In this document: positions 36,085 to 39,620 of the stretch, piece after piece
Position numbering within the stretch: the first letter of the stretch is position 1
Layout: each line of letters starts with the position of its first letter
NCBI GenBank assembly: GCA_051744925.1
Contig: JBNJDM010000009.1
Coordinates: 1 to 39,620, forward strand
Length of the DNA stretch: 39,620 bases
Origin: JACKCP01 sp051744925
Lineage (GTDB): Bacteria > Desulfobacterota > Desulfobacteria > Desulfobacterales > JACKCP01
Reading direction: 5' to 3'
Translations under genes and position numbers: made by a program
The notes under the pieces: generated by a model
Databases searched by the model: none
Told to the model about the DNA's origin: nothing
What the model saw: the letters and a program-made list of their open reading frames with translations, nothing else

Positions 36085-37212
36085 ATGAGCAATTATTTTC
36101 CACCTCCGGAAAGAACCCCGGGTAACCAACTTGAATCTGAAATCAATCTTATTGAAGAAAGCGAGATTATTAAAGGTCTTCTTTTTTCTCTAAACGGAAT
36201 GATAGCGGTTCTGGATAAAAACTGGCATATTTTAACTGTTAATAATAATTTCTTTAAAATAGCAGGTATAACAGACATCAATGAAGCAATCGGCCTTCGT
36301 CCGGGTGAAGCTCTTAAATGTATATATTCAGAAAAAGGGTATCAGGGATGCGGAACTTCTGAGTACTGTTCTACATGCGGAGCCGCTGCTGCAATTTCTT
36401 CCGTCCTGAGCAGTAACAATTTGACTGCTGAAAAATACTGCGCCTTAACTGCAGATCAAAACGGAAAACCTGTTAATTTTATTTTAAGTGTAAAAGCAAG
36501 AACCATTAATATATCTGATAATCTTTTTATTCTTTTGTTTTTACAGGATGTTTCTGCTGAGCAGGAAAAAGCTGCGCTTGAAAAAGTTTTTTATCACGAT
36601 CTCAATAATACTCTTTCTGCCCTTCTCGGTACAAGTGAGCTCCTTCTTATGCAAAACAGTGATTCAAAAATTATTAATAACCTTTATAATTCTTCACTTA
36701 AGCTTAAAAAAGAAATTGAAATGCACAAAAGTCTTTTATCAGACAGTTTCAATTTTTACTCCCCTTCCCATGACAAAGTTAATTCAGAAGAGGTTATTGA
36801 AGATCTTAAAATGATGTTTTTAAATCACCCGGAATCAAAAGATAAAACAATCAGGTTTTATAATAATCCTCCGGGTACATATTTCAGCTCAGACCTTCAC
36901 CTCCTTCTTCGCGTACTCGGCAATATGGTTGTCAATGCTCTTGAGGCTACTGATTATGAAAACGAAGTAAAAATCTGGGCTGAATTAAAAAATAATACAA
37001 TTTCGTTTTGTACATGGAACAGTGAAGTAATTCCGGAAAAAATAAGCAAACGGATTTTTCAAAGAAACTTCAGTACTAAAAAAGGCTGGGGAAGAGGTCT
37101 TGGAACATATTCAATGAAATTTTTCGGTGAAAAAATGCTTAAAGGAAGAGTCGACTTCAGGTCTTATCAAAATGAAGGGACAATTTTTTCTATATCCCTT
37201 CCGTTATCATAA
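36085..37212 (+). CDS. Soluble PAS-domain histidine kinase with four-cysteine PAS
   Basis: 375 residues, no membrane segment. An N-terminal PAS domain (about 28-160) carries Cys79, Cys89, Cys95 and Cys98 (KCIYSEKGYQGCG and EYCSTCGA), a set seen in a group of kinases from anaerobic sulfate reducers and plausibly a metal or redox site. The kinase core follows: H-box VFYHDLNNTLSAL (His171), N-box MVVNALEAT, and a shortened G-box (KKGWGRGLGTYSMKFF). No D-G-x-G N-terminal G1 box is obvious (FCTWNSEVIPEKI stands there), so ATP binding may be atypical. It starts at ATG 36085 with AGGAG upstream. No regulator is beside it. Confidence 0.85.
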   Translation: MSNYFPPPERTPGNQLESEINLIEESEIIKGLLFSLNGMIAVLDKNWHILTVNNNFFKIAGITDINEAIGLRPGEALKCIYSEKGYQGCGTSEYCSTCGAAAAISSVLSSNNLTAEKYCALTADQNGKPVNFILSVKARTINISDNLFILLFLQDVSAEQEKAALEKVFYHDLNNTLSALLGTSELLLMQNSDSKIINNLYNSSLKLKKEIEMHKSLLSDSFNFYSPSHDKVNSEEVIEDLKMMFLNHPESKDKTIRFYNNPPGTYFSSDLHLLLRVLGNMVVNALEATDYENEVKIWAELKNNTISFCTWNSEVIPEKISKRIFQRNFSTKKGWGRGLGTYSMKFFGEKMLKGRVDFRSYQNEGTIFSISLPLS

Positions 37213-37266
37213 AACTGTCAATCTTTTATATAAAAAAAATTCAGATAAAATTAAGATATTAAATTT

Positions 37267-37755
37267 ATGAATGAATTAAATATTTTTACTGATGCAAGTG
37301 TAAATACAAAATCAAAAACAGGATTTGGAGCTTATCTTAAACTTACTGATTTGACCCTAAGCCCTGATTTTTTAAAAAAATATATAACAACAATTAAATT
37401 TGAAAATACTTCTTCCTCAAGGCTTGAACTCCAGACCCTGCTACACGCATTAAATAATAGCAAATATGCATATGATAAAATAACCATATATACAGATTCA
37501 CAAACAATAAAAGAGCTTGCTGCAAGAAGAGAACGCCTTGAAAAATCGAACTTCATTTCCGGAAAAAATAAAGTTTTAAAAAATCATGATCTTTATAAAA
37601 AATTTTATAAATTCTGTGATGAAAGCACTATAGAAATAGTAAAATTAACCGGCCATAAAAAAACCAAAGAAAAAAATTATATTGATAAAATTTTCAGTAT
37701 TGTAGATAAAGAATCAAGAAAAGCCCTTCGCAGCTTTACAAATAAAAAACAATAA
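37267..37755 (+). CDS. RNase H-like protein
   Basis: 162 residues. The type 1 RNase H catalytic pattern is visible: Asp9 (IFTDAS), Glu54 (SRLELQTLLHAL), Asp77 (IYTDSQ), then LTGHKKTKEKNYIDKIFSIVDKESRKALR with His130 and a late Asp (140 or 147). The fourth motif differs from the G-H-x-G-x-x-x-N-E-x-A-D of RNase HI, and the middle (79-115) has a basic segment. It may be a diverged ribonuclease H or a relative with other nucleic-acid substrates. It starts at ATG 37267. It stands alone between the PAS kinase and the Fe-S gene; 37756-37967 holds a hairpin at 37864-37892 (CCTTAAACTAT/ATAGTTAAGG, one bulge) of unknown role. Confidence 0.75.
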   Translation: MNELNIFTDASVNTKSKTGFGAYLKLTDLTLSPDFLKKYITTIKFENTSSSRLELQTLLHALNNSKYAYDKITIYTDSQTIKELAARRERLEKSNFISGKNKVLKNHDLYKKFYKFCDESTIEIVKLTGHKKTKEKNYIDKIFSIVDKESRKALRSFTNKKQ

Positions 37756-37967
37756 TCTCCTCTTATTTATTTCTGATAATGTTATACCTTATAGATATTT
37801 CCAATCTTAATCGAAATAATCATTAAATCTTTCAATTTGATTTTAATAAATTTCAGATTTAAACCTTAAACTATTTCAGTTTATAGTTAAGGCGATTATG
37901 TAGGCATAATATGATCTGAAAAACCTGAAAAGAGATTATTTTTCTCTGGAAAAAAGCGAATGGAGCT

Positions 37968-39077
37968 ATGTTGAAAAAAAGTTTAACTGATGAGTTCACT
38001 CAAAAATGCAATAACTGCGGAAAATGTGAACAATATTGCATTTTTCTTGAAAATCATGGTTCTCCTCTGCAGATCTTATCTTCCGGGGATTATCAGGAAA
38101 AGGCTTATTTATGCACTTTATGCGGTCTTTGTTCCAAAGTTTGTCCCTTGGGCCTTAATCCCGGCAATTTATTTCATTCATTGAGACAAACAAATTACAA
38201 CAAAGGTCATAATCTGTACAAAACTCATAAAAAATTTTTAAATTTTGAAAAATTCGGATATTCAGGCTTACTTACTTTTTATAATCTGCCTCATGGCTGC
38301 AGAACAGTTTTTTTCCCGGGGTGCAATATATCAGGAGCAAACTCAAAAACAGTTTTAAATATATACAAAGAACTTAAAAAAAATGAAAAATCAACAGGCA
38401 TCATTCTCGACTGCTGCGGCACACCATCATACAGTCTTGGAATAATTGACGAACATAAGAAAAAGTTTGCAGCTACTGCTGACCTGCTCAGATCAAAAAA
38501 AATAAATAAAGTATATCTTGCTTGTCCAAACTGTTTTTCAATATTTAAAAAATTTGCTCCAGAGCTTAATCCGGTTATGATTACAAGCTTTTTCAAAGAA
38601 AAAGGATACAGTTTAAAGGAAAACTTTTCAGGCGAAAAAATTACAATACATGACCCATGCGTTTTAAGAGATAAAAATAAAGTTCACCGGGAAGTAAGAG
38701 AACTTATAAGCTGTTCAGGAATTGAAATTAAAGAAACTGAAAACTCCAAAAGATTGGCTTTATGCTGCGGCGGAGGCGGCGGAGTTAGCTGTTTTGCACC
38801 TAAAGAGGCTAAAAAATGGAAAAATAAAATATTAGATAATTTTCCAAAACACAAAATAATCACATATTGTGCCGGATGCCAGCAAAGCCTAGGAAGCCGT
38901 TCTTTTCATATACTTGATCTTTTGTTTAATAATAAAAAAGATATAAAAAATTCAAAATCTCCAATTACTTATTTAAAAAGATATCTACTTAAAAAAAAGC
39001 TGCTTAAAAAGTCAAACGCAACTGATTATAAAGGTTTCAGATACCAAAACTGTATAATTAATGAAAAAGAAAAATGA
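37968..39077 (+). CDS. (Fe-S)-binding CCG-domain oxidoreductase subunit (HdrD/GlpC-like)
   Basis: 369 residues. Two [4Fe-4S] ferredoxin motifs lie at the N-terminus: Cys14/17/20/24 (CNNCGKCEQYC) and Cys49/52/55/59 (CTLCGLCSKVCP). Two CCG domains follow, one with FFPGCN ... DCCGTPSYSLG ... CPNC, the other with HDPC ... LCCGGGGG ... CAGC, which in heterodisulfide reductases hold a noncubane cluster. A basic tail (about 320-369) ends the protein. It likely passes electrons to or from a thiol/disulfide or quinone partner; the partner is not identified. ATG 37968 has GGAG only two bases upstream and TTG 37971 is an alternative. It overlaps the MauE-like gene by four bases. Confidence 0.85.
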   Translation: MLKKSLTDEFTQKCNNCGKCEQYCIFLENHGSPLQILSSGDYQEKAYLCTLCGLCSKVCPLGLNPGNLFHSLRQTNYNKGHNLYKTHKKFLNFEKFGYSGLLTFYNLPHGCRTVFFPGCNISGANSKTVLNIYKELKKNEKSTGIILDCCGTPSYSLGIIDEHKKKFAATADLLRSKKINKVYLACPNCFSIFKKFAPELNPVMITSFFKEKGYSLKENFSGEKITIHDPCVLRDKNKVHREVRELISCSGIEIKETENSKRLALCCGGGGGVSCFAPKEAKKWKNKILDNFPKHKIITYCAGCQQSLGSRSFHILDLLFNNKKDIKNSKSPITYLKRYLLKKKLLKKSNATDYKGFRYQNCIINEKEK

Positions 39078-39523
39078 AAATACTTAAATCTGCCCTGACT
39101 TACAAAATTTTCAAATATTTTATATCTGCTGTATTTATTTATTCAGGAATAACCAAACTTTTTGGTCTCAATGATTTTGCAGTTATTATAAGTGCATACG
39201 GACTGATTCCTGAATCATTAAATTATGCGGCTGCATTTTTTTTGTCAGCTGCAGAAGTCTTTGCAGGCATTCTCCTTATATTCGATATCAAAGGCGGACT
39301 TTCGGGAATAACTGTTATGCTCATAATTTTTATATTTGTTCTTATATACGGAATTCATCTCGGTCTCAATGCCGACTGCGGATGTTTTGGTGCTGATGAC
39401 CCGGAAGGTAAAGCCTTTTCAGGTTTAAAAGCAGCTTTAATCAAAGATTTTATATTTCTTGGAATTATCACCTACCTTTACTGGTGGAGATATAAAAATA
39501 ACAAAGTTTTAAATTTTAATTAA
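39074..39523 (+). CDS. MauE/DoxX-like membrane protein
   Basis: 149 residues with four hydrophobic helices (about 14-30, 50-70, 78-98 and 123-141), the MauE/DoxX fold. The start YKIFKYFISAVFIYSGITKLF is typical. After the third helix lies a DCGCFG motif (Cys102, Cys104), a conserved Cys pair of MauE-like proteins that suggests a thiol-disulfide role. MauE is needed for disulfide formation in methylamine dehydrogenase; that substrate is not expected here. The start overlaps the Fe-S gene by four bases (ATGA), so the two are coupled. A secreted protein gene follows 17 bases later. Confidence 0.82.
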   Translation: MKILKSALTYKIFKYFISAVFIYSGITKLFGLNDFAVIISAYGLIPESLNYAAAFFLSAAEVFAGILLIFDIKGGLSGITVMLIIFIFVLIYGIHLGLNADCGCFGADDPEGKAFSGLKAALIKDFIFLGIITYLYWWRYKNNKVLNFN

Positions 39524-39540
39524 ATTTTACGGAGGAAAAA

Positions 39541-39620
39541 TTGCTGAAAATGAAAAAAAACCTTATTATTGCACTGGCTTTAATCCTTGTTTCATCACTT
39601 CCTGCTCAAGCTTTTTTTGG
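39541..39620 (+). CDS. N-terminus of an exported protein (partial, 3' end cut)
   Basis: Only 26 codons are in the window: MLKMKKNLIIALALILVSSL then PAQAFF. This is a classical Sec signal peptide with basic start, hydrophobic core and an AQA cleavage site after residue 24. The start is TTG 39541 with a strong ACGGAGG five bases upstream; ATG 39550 is too far from it. It is likely in one operon with the Fe-S and MauE-like genes. The mature protein is not visible and I make no functional call. Confidence 0.7.
   Translation, partial: MLKMKKNLIIALALILVSSLPAQAFF

Overview
This is a chromosomal window from an AT-rich, Gram-negative bacterium, most likely an anaerobe of the Desulfobacterota (Desulfobacterales-like). 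The lineage is inferred from the gene mix: a compact argB-D-F-G-H operon, an hslV-hslU pair behind xerC, a DUF3141 PhaC-like protein with a TerB-like tail, a Cys-rich PAS kinase, an HdrD/GlpC-like CCG-domain Fe-S protein, murein recycling (mpl) and the C5 haem pathway (hemL). No 16S rRNA or lineage-defining marker is present. Intergenic DNA is very AT-rich, and several genes start at TTG codons with good Shine-Dalgarno sequences.

Layout. 1-7103 (minus): arginine operon argB-argD-argF-argG-argH, running on through a small lipoprotein, folK and pgsA (cut by the left edge), mostly with overlapping ends. 7381-10928 (minus): a HAD/5'-nucleotidase-like gene, xerC, hslV and hslU, separated from argB by an intrinsic terminator. 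11235-12641 (plus): a ManC-type GDP-mannose enzyme. 12660-13600: a BrnT/BrnA toxin-antitoxin pair plus one copy of a palindromic repeat, bracketed by a 16-bp near-perfect direct repeat. 13611-16787 (minus): a large ARMT1/DUF89-like protein, then queC and queE (queuosine precursor synthesis; queE is upstream). 16988-21045: a coiled-coil membrane protein converging on a multi-PAS hybrid histidine kinase. 21195-21487: tRNA-Gly and tRNA-Cys in tandem with a terminator and a second palindromic element. 21957-25630: an EamA transporter, mpl and hemL. 25736-26452: a KptA-like protein that has lost the family's catalytic motifs. 26495-33071 (minus): a BarA-type hybrid kinase, the DUF3141-TerB protein and a MinD/ParA ATPase. 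33501-36028 (plus): cysQ and a sulfurylase/APS-kinase fusion with a strongly altered sulfurylase active site. 36085-39620 (plus): a PAS histidine kinase, an RNase H-like protein, a CCG-domain Fe-S protein, a MauE-like membrane protein and the start of an exported protein.

The most distinctive structure is a dispersed family of about 145-bp palindromic intergenic repeats with imperfect terminal inverted repeats. Two copies (8760-8903 and 12800-12947) share an identical 56-bp block in opposite orientations, one diverged copy lies at 33113-33226, and shorter relics occur in other intergenic gaps. One copy sits inside the hslV-hslU operon and supplies the hslV stop codon. The other leads are the degenerate KptA-like protein, the altered sulfurylase domain paired with cysQ, and the Fe-S/MauE/exported-protein cluster at the right edge.
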